A stretch of 64,000 bases of DNA from Amanita rubescens. Taxonomy: Eukaryota > Basidiomycota > Agaricomycetes > Agaricales > Amanitaceae. The DNA is taken from the NCBI GenBank assembly GCA_015039365.1, contig WION01000284.1:1-64000 (forward strand), given 5' to 3'. Position 1 is the stretch's first letter, and the number at the start of each line of letters is the position of its first letter. The notes under the pieces are model-generated. The model was not told where the DNA came from. It saw only the letters and a program-made list of their open reading frames with translations, and searched no databases. Position numbers and translations under genes: made by a program. Positions 20,934 through 32,343 of this stretch are shown here, one piece after another.

Positions 20934-23525
20934 TTATATAACCCTCGTCAACATTTTCCCAGATTTTGCCATTACCACATCCTCCGGCTTCTCTTGTTGA
21001 AGCCTGGACTGCGGAATCGACTCAAGAATGAGCCTCTGCCTATACCCACAAACCATCCGATCCCCCCGCTCTTCCGCATCCGCTCCTGTAACCAACACAG
21101 CCGCACATGCCACCAGTTCCATAGGTCGAGGTAGTTTCACCATGAGCAACGCATTGCAGGAATATGTCCTTTTTTCACCTTCAGAGTTATCAGGAATCAA
21201 TACCCTGGCTTTGTAGTAGCAATCCTTCGAGGTGTCAAATAGAAACCACTGAACGTCGCTCCGAACTGACTTTTCGGGTGTAAAGTAAACCACTGCGTAC
21301 TCCGCAAGAAGGCCGTTCGGTGTGCAGATGGCTTCGTATTCGTCAGAGACGGCCATAATAGATCCTCCCTTTTGCATCAGAGTCTGCGGTGCCCAGGAGA
21401 AACCAGGCTCCTTGAGCTTTGGGACGGACATGAAGATGATACTGGGTGGGAGTTTGTCAACGCGAAGTAAGAACGTTCTCATACGTTCATCTGGTGGTAG
21501 ATTTGCCAACTCTCTTGCATCGACATTCGCCAGACCGGCGATGGCCAGGGTCTCGTCTTCAGCCTTGCTCGTTGTCCTCCACACTAGGGAACGTGCCAAA
21601 TCACCGATCCCAAACACTGAAGAGTCCCTGTGGAGGGAGTGTTGGTATTTCGTCAGGCGGAAAATCTCGCTAGCCAGGTTTGTCAAGAGACAGTCGAGAA
21701 CATCTCCTCCGACGGGAATCGAGTCACCGACGTCCGTCAGGCCATCTGCGAAAACGAAAATAAGGCGACGGGCTAATAAGCCTTCGGGCTAATAAGCCTT
21801 CTTGCAGAGTCCAAAGGCGCTGCATCCATCCGCACGAAAGGATGGCAAGTAGTTTCTCCTCCAAAGGGGCAGATACCGAACAGTGTCGGATCCCAGAGTC
21901 CAATACAAGCGTTGTGCTCGCATTTCGGTACGTTTTTGCCATGAGCCCTATCGCCCGCTTCCGCATCTCGGGGACGCATAGTGAGTCCATCCAGAACGCA
22001 CACGCGTCATTGGATACTACTTGTTTCACCTTTTTTGAAAGACCCTGAATCTGACACCTCGGAAGCCCTTTCTCCGTCGTACTCCCCAGCCCATCTGCCC
22101 ATACATGAGATATTGCAACATAAGAAACCTCGGATGCTCGAAGAACTGAGAATTCATTTCTCATCGAGTCGTATTGTACAACGGGGATCTCTCCCAATTG
22201 TAGGGTCTGTAGGACAGGCTCTAAGGGAGGTATAATGAACGGACAATCGCATGAAGGCTCCACGTGCCTATTGCGGTACGTGCTACTGTCGATATCATTG
22301 ATAATGCATGCTTCCGTACTGCATTTCGCATGACCATCACCGTCGCCATCACGGACGAAGGGAGTCCTTGTGCTCGCGTACCCCAAAGAACAAACCCCAG
22401 TGTCACCAACAATTCTAGCGACGAACGGGCACCAGCCACTTTGAACCATGCCTTTGTGACGAAGGTCGGTGAGAGCATGGATGAATGTCCAGGAGATACC
22501 CTGTCGAAGAGACACAGGGAACACTCGCCTCGAGGACGTCAAAGCTTCTCCGATGGCGGCGCTTGCTAGTAGAATCGCAGAATGGGATTCCCAAGGAATA
22601 TGGGCGAGACGAAAAGGGCTGCGACCGGATTGTGTGAGTTCGAGGAGGAGTAAACGGTTCGCGGCCGATAATGCTTCTTCGACGCGCTGCGCCCACTGAC
22701 GACATTTATCGATATCGGTTTGTGCCAGTTGTCGTATTCGACTACGCCAGTCAGCTAGCAGATTCGGAAGGTGGTCGTCGACGAGGACTGTGCATCCGTC
22801 ATTATTTGATAGAAGGATACTTTCGAAAAGTTTCGTCTCCATGACTGCCTCCAAGAGCCCGAACGTGAGATGGCTTTGAGCATGTGCGGCAACTTCTTCG
22901 ACGCCGGCCATGGTCCGACTCCTGTGCATATAGTCCTTGAATGATAATAGAGGGTACCCGTCGTGCTTTCCCCCTAACCAAGGCGCAGGCCGAAAGATGT
23001 ATCGGTGAACTGCAGGTGCAAGAGGATGTCTAGGAAGGTCTGAAGGTGTTAAAGACCTTCCATGCGCTGAAGTCCGTGCGTTCTCATCTGGGTGTCTGAC
23101 CCCTCGAGATCTTGCGCTGATGGAGCTTGGGATTGTGAGTCAGTTTCTTGGACTGGCGGTGTGGACGAGTAATTGGGAACTGCGGGTGCAAGAGAAGGTT
23201 GAGGAACATCTAAAGGTGTCTCGTGCGATGTGTCCCCATCTGGGCGCAGATCGGACGCCTCGGGATCCTGTGCCGGTGGAGCTTGGGATTGTTGCGTCGA
23301 ACTCAGATGTGAGTCAGTTTCTTGGACTGGCGGTTTGCTTGAGTAATCGTGAACTGCGGGAGGTGTTGAAGGCGTCTCCTGCGCCAACGTGTCCTCAACT
23401 ATCATCAGTGAATTTCGAATTCAACGCGAGAAATATGTCGACCACATACCAACGCTGGAGGGTATCGTGACACAACACAGATATCCAAAACATGAGCGGA
23501 AGAAATTGCGTGTAGGAACACTCAT
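20934..23525 (-). pseudogene. HET-domain (heterokaryon incompatibility) protein, broken by a 16-bp duplication
   Basis: HET proteins trigger cell death after fusion of incompatible hyphae; in mushrooms the family is large and often of unknown role. Three exons read on the minus strand: 23525-23450, 23398-23057 and 23009-20934. The 47-nt and 51-nt introns are phase-consistent. Residues 1-25 form a Cys-rich start (FRSCFGYLCC). A Pro/Gln/Ser-rich tract with an imperfect repeat (PPVQETDS) follows to about residue 139. The conserved part then begins (HRYIFRPAPWLGG) and the HET core lies near residue 436 (YVAISHVWADG, later DACAFWMDSLCVP and LWTLQEG). Just after LQEG a perfect tandem 16-bp duplication shifts the frame to a stop about 20 codons on. 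With one unit ignored, the whole set is 2,478 nt, a multiple of three. The remaining 250 codons are well preserved, so inactivation seems recent. Confidence 0.85.
21770..21801. repeat. Perfect 16-bp tandem duplication in the HET gene
   Basis: The unit gggctaataagccttc occurs twice with no mismatch (21770-21785 and 21786-21801). Sixteen is not a multiple of three, so the second unit causes the frameshift described for the HET gene. Confidence 0.95.
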
Positions 23526-23889
23526 CGCGAGTGGGTGTCATAGGAAGAGGTGAGCCACAGAAACAGATCGGCCTGCTATAGCTTCGTGGTCATTGACACT
23601 ATATACAATCATCCATGAGGCGAACGTGCCAACACTACATGATTCCCCAAGTCAGAGTCTCGAGGCCTAGCAGTGAAGTTCAAATACTTACATCGTGGAC
23701 AGAAGCAACCCATTACATAATTCAACGTACAGCAATCTTTCCTCTTTTGCAGGCCAGCCCACAACAGCGTCTCGCCCCTGCCTATTTCAATGGACCCAGC
23801 TTAGCGCCGGAGGCCAGGCCTGGGAGTGCACACACTACGAACGCCTTCCACACGCGCTTTTTGGCGCCCTCCATCATTCTACTTTCGCA
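23526..23889. promoter_or_regulatory. Divergent spacer between HET gene and membrane-protein gene
   Basis: About 360 bp between two divergent starts. It must hold both promoters. The chance frames here have no recognisable product. Confidence 0.35.
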
Positions 23890-25148
23890 ATGTCCACCAG
23901 GTTCGTCTTGAGCTTGCTTCACTGAACCAACGGAGATTCTGAAAAACGTTGATTCACTCACAGGACTTCGCTCAGAGAGACATGGATCCATCCGGGAGAT
24001 CTACTTCCAGTACTAACATTGATTGGTCCGGACATCATCCAGCGTGCTCTTGCCCAACTCTCTGGACATGTTTTTACCCCGATCACCTTTTCGTTCGGAT
24101 GGGTCGCTTATGCATTCGGAAGCCTCGCTCTAGCCCTCGGAGGTGGAAGGCTTATGCCGCAACCTTCGTCGTCTATTGTTATCAATGGAAAAACTGGGTA
24201 CGCCCTTGGGCCGTGCAGCTTTTCCATTCTGTTGCCCTGCTGAATGGACGATTTAGGTATGTGCGCAATAACAATAGTTGGATCCTCGGCTGTATCCTCT
24301 CCAATTTCGCCCACTGGAAACCAAAACCTGTGGAAGACGCCTTACGAAAGGTGTTGGAGGAAGCGACTAGCAATGATATCATGAAAGCAAGCAAGGCCGG
24401 CGGAGAGCCACCCCTGCCACGCACTCAAGCCGGCTTAATTATTTCTGTTTTCTCCCCTTCTTCCAAGTGGAAAGCTGGTGTTCCTGTTGCTGACTGGGTA
24501 TACTACAGCGGCATCCCAGGTATTTTGCTTCAGTTGGGGATCTCCGTGATTCCCGGGGTTATCCGCAGGGAATGGAACCTTCTGCTTATAACCGGCGCTG
24601 GTATCCTCCTTGCCTTAGCAACCGCTGCACTACCCCAATGGAGGATCGAGAAATGGGGCTGTCGTCGCGCAGAGAAGACCGTCATTCTCACTTCTGGAAA
24701 TGGCGCTCAGCATGCGCTGGTCATCATAGGTGATCAAGACTTCTTAGACCTTGAGGCGCTTGCTGCTGCACGCCCAACATGGTCTCGATTTAACTTGTTC
24801 TGCACGATTATGCTAGCCCTGCTGTGGATTGTACATCTCATCATCGTCCTCGGTGCTAAAGCGAATCCCTGGTTCCTTGTGGCGGTCGGAGGGATTGGGA
24901 TGTTGCACAACATCATGGTTGCTGTGCTTCCCCGCAGGCCCGAGGCACTGGGTTTGCCTCTGGAATTTGGGGGATGCATTGCTAATCGGAAAACTATGGG
25001 GGCATTACAAGAAGTAGAAATTCAATATCCTGGGGTCGGTTTGGCGATGAAGAGCACCTTCTTTCCTGGAGGGTTGCGAGAAGATGAAGAAGAGTGGTGG
25101 GATGGTAAAGCCGCTGAGTTTAAGGCTCGTACTGCACTGCTAGAGTGA
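23890..25148 (+). CDS. Multi-pass membrane protein of unknown function
   Basis: Exons 23890-23900 (11 nt), 23964-24197 and 24257-25148 give 378 aa in a closed frame. An 11-nt first exon carries only the start and three codons. Hydrophobic segments include LLPVLTLIG, FSFGWVAYAFGSLALAL, GILLQLGISVIPGVI, LLLITGAGILLALATAALP, FNLFCTIMLALLWIVHLIIVLG and WFLVAVGGIGMLHNIMVAVL, so six or more membrane passes are likely. Between them is a soluble stretch with GNGAQHALVIIG. Similar proteins of unknown role are frequent in filamentous fungi. No transporter or enzyme signature is visible. Confidence 0.78.
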
Positions 25149-25539
25149 CCCAAGATGCTGCTACAGGTACCAGGAGCATTTCAATGCCCAATTACGTGAC
25201 AATTATGGCCTTTTTAGTCCTCAGTAGTTACCGAACCGAACGTGATGAGGTTTAGGTGGATGAGGCCTCCTCCGCTCGTTGTACGTACGTACTATCTGTA
25301 CTGTAGAACGTTGAATGCCAGTTTTATGTGTCGTGTTCTCATTCTCGCTTAATCCTTGCTCGAATCATCACACGCTAGGAAAGTCACAAGTCCTCCTTGC
25401 CGTTTAGTGCACTCGGAAAGCGCTCGGTCTTCGACCTCGTCAGTGAAGCACACTCGTCACTCGATCCCCATTTGGCCAGTTTTTGGCCCATGCGTGAACA
25501 ACCCCGCTTGCTGATTCTGACAGTGACTCCCTTGACACA
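25149..25539. other. Intergenic region
   Basis: Spacer upstream of the Nudix gene. No gene or repeat recognised. Confidence 0.4.
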
Positions 25540-26346
25540 ATGGCATCACCCCAAGGACAGCATGAGACTCCCTCGCACAACCGCCCCGACGCACTCTCCG
25601 CCCTCATAGCCTTCTCCGACACCATCCGTGCTGGCCTCCGCATCACACACCCTCCCGATCCCGCGCGACGCCGTGCATACACCCCACCCCCACGTCTCCC
25701 GTCCCCTTCTCAAGCACTCTCTGCCTTCTCCTCATCGCCCGCGAATCCTGACAGCGGCTGGTGTTCCCCAAACTTCGCACTCGGCGCAGGGATGGTCATC
25801 ATCCAGCCCGCCACTCATCGGGTCGTCGTGCTGCACAGCCCTAGCGAGACTGACGGCCAGTGGTTCTTCCCGAGAGGGCGGAAGGATATCGGGGAATCGC
25901 TGCAACAGGCTGCACTGCGCGAGGCTCATGAGGAGGCGCGTGTAATCTCTGATAAGGTGCTAAAAACTTAAGTGCAGCAGTCAGGATACCAACCGGAGCT
26001 CTTTCCTGTGTATCACTTGACGCGTCAGCCACCACCTGCCGACGACCCAGATGCAAGACAGAGACCGAACACGGAGCCTATCTACACAACTACCACGTTT
26101 TGGACACGTACAGGAGCTGAGTATCTGACGTTCTGGTATGTTGGACGTATAGCGGAAGATGCGGTTCCGAAAGACAAGAAGCTCTCGCCGAGTGAGTTGG
26201 ATTACACGACGCATTTGCTCACATACAAAGAAGCGTTGGCACGAGTGTGGGGGCAGCAGAAGGCAGTCTTGGAGTATGCATGGGCCGTATACATTTATAC
26301 ACTGAGAATGGAAGGCGAACAAATATCGAAGGGCGCTCTCTTCTAG
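25540..26346 (+). CDS. Nudix hydrolase
   Basis: Hydrolyses a nucleoside diphosphate linked to another moiety, using a divalent metal. Two exons, 25540-25941 and 25981-26346, give 255 aa. The 39-nt intron removes an in-frame stop. The Nudix box sits at residues 113-133: Gly113, Glu119, then REAHEE from Arg127, with the metal-binding Glu residues intact. The final Gly of the consensus is Arg. N-terminal to it is a Pro-rich leader (to about residue 75) and a core strand (GAGMVIIQP). The C-terminal part (ELFPVYHLTRQPPP, TTTFWTRTGAEYLTFWYVGRI) is of the kind seen in fungal diphosphoinositol-polyphosphate-like Nudix proteins, but the substrate is not determined. Confidence 0.85.
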
Positions 26347-26440
26347 GTGTCTGTGAGTTGCTTACTTGGACTTGACTGATGAGTGTTGACGTGAACAATT
26401 CTTCTCAGGCTGCACATGTATCAAATAAACTAGTCGACAC

Positions 26441-27490
26441 TTAAACATGTAAATGATGAAATACGGCTACAGCTATAATTGCCCTCTGTAGATTATCCAT
26501 TCGTTCTTCATTCATGGGTCCTTTGCCCAATCTGCCCGCGAACGAGTCGAATCGCCTCCCAATCATGAAATCGCCTTGCGCTATTATACCATGGAGCCGG
26601 CCCACATCACGGGTCAATCGAATTCCGGTACGCTCAATAATGGCCATAACCCATTTCCATCCCGTAAGCGTCGTATTCATGCCGCGATGGTGCTCGGTAA
26701 TTTTCCACAAATGTTTATAGCAATCGTGAATGATATTCGCCACAATGGTGGCAACGAGCATCCTGATCGAAAGGATCGGCGAATCCCAGAGCGGTAGTGC
26801 CAAGGGCAACACAATGGAGACAGGGCCACTGAGGAAGAGCAATTCCGTACTATTCGGGCAGTAATCCCAGTAGCAATACTCAGGAAAGCGTTTAAGCAAT
26901 ACCCCATCGGCGTAGGCCCACCTATAGAAACGGCGGTACGAACGATGACCATTATCCCACCATGGGTGGTTTACAATCACCTTTGGTGCAGCGGTAAATC
27001 CCTTTAGCCCATGAGCCAAGAAGAATTTACGTTTCCGTAAACAAAATTCGACGTCTTCTCCACCGCCAGCCTTTGGATAACTCAGGCCGTACCAGACGTC
27101 GTCTCGAATATTTCTTCGAGCAATGAGGTTTGCGGTAACGCCCCATGGAATATCATGCTTTATTTTCGTTCCAATATCGAAGAAGAGCGCAACGCCAGAA
27201 ATCAGTACGGCAGTTGTGAAAATATTTTGAGATTGGGGGAATAATGATCTTCCGACGAATCCAGCTGCAGTCGGGTATTCTCTGATCACTTTCTCCGCCT
27301 CGACGAGCAAATCAGAATGTGCAATGATATCGTCGTCAAGGAAAGCTATCCAATCTGCTGCGGATTCTTCCATTCCTCTGTTACGAGACCCAGATGCTCC
27401 AATGTTGGTGGCATCACGGCGGATGCGCACGTCAGGGCGATAGTACCCGTTCTTGTTCTCTCCAGGTAAGGACGTCTTCTGGCTAAACAT
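26441..27490 (-). CDS. Family 2 glycosyltransferase, N-terminally short
   Basis: Transfers a sugar from a nucleotide-sugar donor. The 349-aa frame includes the GT-A core landmarks: NIGASGSRNRGMEES, the acidic donor-metal motif LDDDI (Asp52-54), and GGGEDVEF (Glu145-Asp146), the usual position of the catalytic base region. Hydrophobic stretches at IVLPLALPLW and ILSIRMLVATIVANII suggest membrane attachment. A normal GT-A domain has about 80 more residues before this, holding the first beta-alpha-beta of the nucleotide-binding site. These are absent, and the divergent F-box gene begins only 156 bp away, so there is no room for them. The copy is probably a truncated, non-functional gene, or the missing exons lie elsewhere. 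Confidence 0.75.
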   Translation of the reverse strand: MFSQKTSLPGENKNGYYRPDVRIRRDATNIGASGSRNRGMEESAADWIAFLDDDIIAHSDLLVEAEKVIREYPTAAGFVGRSLFPQSQNIFTTAVLISGVALFFDIGTKIKHDIPWGVTANLIARRNIRDDVWYGLSYPKAGGGEDVEFCLRKRKFFLAHGLKGFTAAPKVIVNHPWWDNGHRSYRRFYRWAYADGVLLKRFPEYCYWDYCPNSTELLFLSGPVSIVLPLALPLWDSPILSIRMLVATIVANIIHDCYKHLWKITEHHRGMNTTLTGWKWVMAIIERTGIRLTRDVGRLHGIIAQGDFMIGRRFDSFAGRLGKGPMNEERMDNLQRAIIAVAVFHHLHV

Positions 27491-27646
27491 TGTTTTTCGA
27501 AAGCTATTGTCTTTCTAGTTCAGACGAGTTGGGCGAATTATAATGAACATGACAGAGCATGTGTCCGACGGTTTCAGGGACAATATTCCCCTTAATATTT
27601 CGATTAGGTAAAACTGTGTTCGAGGCCCATTACGTAATCTCACAGC

Positions 27647-29074
27647 ATGAACATCATCTTCGACCTGCCCACTGAGGTCCTAACCGAAATCGTATGCCAA
27701 TGCGACAATCTGGTCATTTCAGAAACTTGCAAAATATTTGCTGCAGTCACGCAGTCTATCTCATCGCTTTGGACAACTGTGATTCTCTGTCCTCGCCAAT
27801 TTACCATTGACGGACCCTATTTCCTTCGAGCCCGGATCTTGCGTACCAAGGGCGCGATGCTTACTGTATACATAGAACTTACAGAACGCACGAAGGAAGT
27901 TTCAGCTCTGTGCAAGCTGTTGGCAGAGTACAATGGCCAAATTCGCGAATTTGGCCTCAGCGCGCAGACAGCCTTCTTGGCGGGCGGTGTTGTCTATGAT
28001 GTCTTTCCGAACGTGGGGGCGTTCCAAGCACTCGAGGTGCTTTCTATCTTGTCAGAGAGCGAGTCGGATTACATGTTGGAACCTAAATGGCCACGACTGG
28101 ATATGGTACTCGCAGATGCCACTAACAAATTTCCCAATTTGCAAAAGCTACATATGAACAGCTTTTACGACTGCGTGCCGATATTACCCCTATCTGCGTC
28201 CTTTTCCAACCTGAGTACGCTCGTCCTCGACGGATCACGAGAGGATGAAATTGCTTATCCTGCACTTATCGCGGCGCTTCTCAATTGTACGCCCCAGCTG
28301 GAATCATTATGGATGAAGCACCACTTTTGGCAGACTCCGAACTTGTATGATGTGACACCACCTACGGCTTCGGGCGTGGTCAAGGGACGACCAGGATCGG
28401 AGATTTCGTTGGATATTCGATTGCCAAGGCTGAAGCATCTGGCAGTATCGGTTCCTGGGACTGCGTGCGATTTGATTGGATGTATCACGGCGCCCATGGT
28501 CGAAGATTTGCATTTAGATGGCTCGCGTGAGCCAGAATATGAAGAAGGCGAACGGATTGATTACGGATGGGAAAATGAGGATACAACAACGGTGTGCAAG
28601 GCATTGAGGCTTTTTGCATCTCGGTGTCGGAGCGTACGCCGATTTGCAGTCACGTCAGTGTATTTATCGCGAAATGTGTGGGATTGGATTATGTTTGGAG
28701 AGGATGAGAGGGGACCGCCGTTTCCAATGCTGGAGTGCATCGCATTGCATGGAATAATTGATGCCGCGTGGAGTGGTTTCGATGACGAGTTGCTGGAGAA
28801 GTTTGCGCGTGAACCGAGTCTGCCGCTCAAGAGGCTTGTTTTGTTGTACTGCGACTTTCCATTGCATGCGTCTACGGTGGTGGAGGCATTTCGAGCGAGC
28901 GGGGCAAATGAATTGGAATGCGATGAATATGTTCCGGTGTGGGAGGCGGATGAGTGGGAGCAGCTGGAAGAACTTGGTGTGTCTTTGATATATTGGGAAG
29001 CGTCGGAAATGGTAGAGGACTTTTGGTGGACTTATGGACTCAGTATTGACGCGGCAGATAGCGAAGTATATTAG
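27647..29074 (+). CDS. F-box protein 2
   Basis: Single exon, 475 aa. It opens with a short F-box (FDLPTEVLTEIVCQCDNLV, then SISSLWTTVIL), which links it to SCF-type ubiquitin ligases, followed by leucine-rich irregular repeats (LQKLHMNSFYD, LSTLVLDGS, LESLWMKHHFW, LKHLAVSVPG, VEDLHLDGS, RRFAVTSVYLS, PLKRLVLLYCDFPL). It differs strongly from the F-box protein at 18919. The substrate is unknown. Confidence 0.82.
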   Translation: MNIIFDLPTEVLTEIVCQCDNLVISETCKIFAAVTQSISSLWTTVILCPRQFTIDGPYFLRARILRTKGAMLTVYIELTERTKEVSALCKLLAEYNGQIREFGLSAQTAFLAGGVVYDVFPNVGAFQALEVLSILSESESDYMLEPKWPRLDMVLADATNKFPNLQKLHMNSFYDCVPILPLSASFSNLSTLVLDGSREDEIAYPALIAALLNCTPQLESLWMKHHFWQTPNLYDVTPPTASGVVKGRPGSEISLDIRLPRLKHLAVSVPGTACDLIGCITAPMVEDLHLDGSREPEYEEGERIDYGWENEDTTTVCKALRLFASRCRSVRRFAVTSVYLSRNVWDWIMFGEDERGPPFPMLECIALHGIIDAAWSGFDDELLEKFAREPSLPLKRLVLLYCDFPLHASTVVEAFRASGANELECDEYVPVWEADEWEQLEELGVSLIYWEASEMVEDFWWTYGLSIDAADSEVY

Positions 29075-29934
29075 AGATCTAAAACGCTGCCACTCACTTC
29101 TCATGTAAGTTCTGAACCCTCTTATGTTGGTTCCCGTACTAGCCACAGATGGTAATTCTAAGCTAGCCGAGGGATGAGGCGTGGCGTAGAATGTAGTCTA
29201 AGTGTGAGGTAGCGAAGTGGCTGTGCCACGGTCTCCCTTCTCTTTCCTGCCACATCAAGACAGCGAGACCCGACGTGACCGACTCCAGCTCGCTCTCGTG
29301 ACGCGCCATTAGAGCTCCTCGGTTGCGTTACAGCAGCTTCCGGATCTTTTCGCGCCCCACCCACCACTCCCTCTCTCAGGTCCGAACTAAGGAAGATAAG
29401 CCGCCCTTCAGACGTCTTCCTCCCTTCTTAGTCCGACGCGCTTTTGAAAGGTCGAAAGGCTGACCTGCTCGGCGCCCACCCGCCCTCACAGCTCGCCTTG
29501 CCGACCCCCAGCGTTTCGGGCCGGGAGTCCCTCCCGGGGGCTTCGCCCATCCGTTTTTAACTCAAAGGCTCACTCAAGTGAAAACTATACCCTTCCCTCT
29601 CGTGAACGACCCTTTTCCTTAAAAGACATCTGAGCATCGAAACGCGTAGATATGATCTAGTACATCACAAAAAACTCCCACTGAATTAAATGAAGTTACC
29701 TATAAATACCCTTAATTAACGCGATGGGTTATTTGCTGAAGGAAGTTTCACTTAAATTAAGCTAATTTAAACAATTTAGTTGCTTTTTCGTGTCGTATCT
29801 CGTAGACGAGCACTGGTGGTTTACTTGGCAAAATTAAACTATATTACTCATTATTAAGAGTCTACGTTTTGTATAGTAATTGATAAACAAATGAGCTTTT
29901 GCAAGCAGCCAGAGATGCCGTCTCAACCAAGGCA

Positions 29935-30210
29935 AGGTGATGGGTATTGGTTTACGCAGGTGGGTCCGGGGAGCAGGTGGGAGGTTCAGGGCATAAGTGG
30001 GAGGTAGCCGGAGGTCCAGGGCCAAGGGGGAGTTAGCCAAAGGGTCATGGAGTGAGCTGGAGCGAGTGGGGGTCCAGGGCGCAAGTGGGAGGTAGCGAGT
30101 GAGCTAGGAAGTGAGTGGGAAGTGCAGGGAGAAAGGGGAGGTGGCCAGGGATCGAGGGCGCAAGTGGGAGATAGCCAAAGAGCCAGGAGGCTGGCTGGAG
30201 GCAGGTTGAT
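29935..30210. repeat. Purine-rich degenerate minisatellite
   Basis: Variants of agtgggaggtagc and ggtccagggcgcaa recur several times at irregular spacing. The same words appear in reverse complement at 30360-30540, so the two arrays form an imperfect inverted pair around a 150-bp centre. Confidence 0.65.
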
Positions 30211-30359
30211 AAGCTAGCACTAAATTTGGGGCCTTTGAGGTGTGGTGGAAGGTTGTATTATTTATGAGGATCAAGAGCGAGCGCGCGAGCACCGTTTGGA
30301 GGAGCGAACTCTTGTGTCACACTGGGTCACGTGAATGTTGGACTTTGCAGTTTTTCCGA

Positions 30360-30540
30360 TCTTCACTCCCACTTGTTCCCTACTCGCTACCTCCCACTCA
30401 CGCCCTGGACCTCCCACCCGCTCCCTGGCCCCTGGTTGCCTCCAGCTCCCTCCCTGGCTCATTGGCTGACCCACTCGTGTCCTGGGCCCCTCAACGCCAC
30501 TCCCATGTGCTCCCTGTCCCTTAGCTACCATCCCCTAGCG
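30360..30540. repeat. Pyrimidine-rich array, inverted partner of the upstream minisatellite
   Basis: Contains gctacctcccactcacgccc, cacccgctccctggcccctg and similar words. These are reverse-complement relatives of the purine-rich words at 29935-30210. Confidence 0.6.
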
Positions 30541-31016
30541 CTCACACCCTTGACTGTACTTGAACCGCCATTCATTACCTCGCTTTGGCTGAGACGGCAC
30601 CTTCGGCTGTAAACATTACGAGTCCCAACATCTTGCACGAGCTCATCCATTACCCCTGCTGCTCGGACCTATTTTCATAGTTCTCCGAAGCCAGCTATCA
30701 GTTATAACTTAGCCCTAACTGTTCTAATCACATAGATGCTAAGAGACTTGACCAGTATTGTTTATCATTGCTGGTTATTTCCAATGCTTAAGAGATTTAA
30801 CCAGTATTACTTGTCATTACATGCATTTCCATAAATTAATACCGATTAACAACTTTAACACTGGACTTCAGCTAAAAAAGTATAAAAAAGCTAAATTATG
30901 CATAATTTACGATGGGGGGTTTTCCTGATGACAGCGCTGAATCACAGGAAACATCATGAGAACAACTACTGACTGTATGAAAGGGGTACTCGGCAGCTGT
31001 ATACGTCGTACACGGT

Positions 31017-32100
31017 TCAAACGGGAGCCTTTCGACTGGATTTTGCGGATACTCTCCGGGCGCGCCGACGGACTTTGAGCTTGGCCGCTTTGCGTTTAAT
31101 GGATGGCTCTGCGGCCTCGTCGTCATCGTCCTCTGAAGACGATGATGAATCATCAACCAGCTGCAGTGACCACTGCTGCTTATCATCATTGTCGTCTTTG
31201 GTGGCGAGTATAACCTACATCTACAGTTCAGCATGCTGAGAAGGTTCATCAAGTACAAAATTGGCTTTCCTTGGGCGAAATTACATTATCCGATTCAATG
31301 GACAAGCAGTACGTCGGGTCAGATCCTACGTCGTCGAACATCCAGATCCTGCATACCATGGATTACTGTGCATCCGAGAATACCCGGGATTCACATAGTG
31401 ATCTCATACCTCACTGCGTCATCCGGCCAAGACGATGGCCCGCTTTCAATCTTGAACACCCAAGCTTCAATGTCCCAAAAGATCGGTAAACCCGCTTTCT
31501 ACGGCGGATGCCAAGCGTCGTCGTTAGGGAACAGCAGGAAGATGGATGACTCGTAGCCAAACTTGAGCTTACCCATTCCGACGGATCCACAAGGGGGGAA
31601 GGGAATCCAAATGCATATTCGTCCGTACCAGCATATGATTGAATAGCGTACAAGTTAGTTCCAGGCTGAGGCTTGACATACCACTTTCAGATAACATTAG
31701 ACAGAAGGAAAAAATGTAATCGGATATCATACCAGCATTTCATCATCGTTGTCTGTATCATACGCTATGATATCGCCAGTGTCAACATTGTTGTCCGCAA
31801 CAACCATTGGTGTCGAGAAGTGGTTGTTGATAATATTATAGTCACCCCAGTAAACAGTTGTCATGTTGCGACTTTGGATTCGTGGAGCGGGAACGAGTGG
31901 TGTTTTTGGTAAAAAGTCGCAGGACTTTTTATATAGGGAGTGCCATCGATGCCATACCAATGGGAAATACCTGACTGGTGGAGTTACGGCGGAATTGATT
32001 TCAACAAAGTTAGCCTGACGTTTGACGTTGACTCAATGAGGCTCGGTGTTGACTTGACAAAACTAAGTATAGGTAGGCAGTGATACTCACTTCCTCCAAT
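31017..32100 (-). CDS. Hypothetical protein, poorly resolved multi-exon gene
   Basis: Several stretches on the minus strand look like protein but lie in different frames: WHRWHSLYKKSCDFLPKTP and NVDTGDIIAYDTDNDDEM (near 31730-31960), then LYAIQSYAGTDEYAFGFPSP (near 31600), MGKLKFGYESSIFLLFPNDD (near 31530), and an end that is first acidic (DDSSSSSEDDDDEAAEP) and then basic (KRKAAKLKVRRRARR), with a stop at 31017. The exon borders cannot be fixed, and no domain is recognised. The acidic-then-basic tail would suit a nuclear protein. It could also be a decayed gene. Confidence 0.3.
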
Positions 32101-32343
32101 CGAATGACAGCCGTGATGGAGAAAATAACACGTGTTTGGACTATCGTCAAAGTTGGTATACAAGTCAATCAATTTTGATCTAATTATGACACGAATTGTT
32201 GCAATCTCGGGTTGAAACAATTTCCATTGAATGGGTAAGTGAGCGTCGATATTGTGACTCAACGAGGGCTGGCGGTGAAAGAGGGAGATATTGAAAGCAG
32301 TAGAGAGCACAAGTACAAGGCAAATTTCACACGATCTACTCCC

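Larger units (their letters stand above)
29075..31016. other. Gene-free, repeat-rich interval
   Basis: About 1.9 kb without a gene. It holds a GC-rich part (29160-29560), an AT-rich part (29640-29890), a purine-rich array (about 29935-30210), a pyrimidine-rich array (about 30360-30540) and a diverged 48-bp tandem pair (about 30735-30832). No transposase or reverse transcriptase reading frame is visible. Confidence 0.5.

Noticed and set aside
25942..25980. In-frame stop codon in the Nudix gene, taken at first as a pseudogene sign
   Set aside because: A 39-nt GT-AG intron removes it exactly, leaves the frame open and gives the expected residues after the Nudix box.
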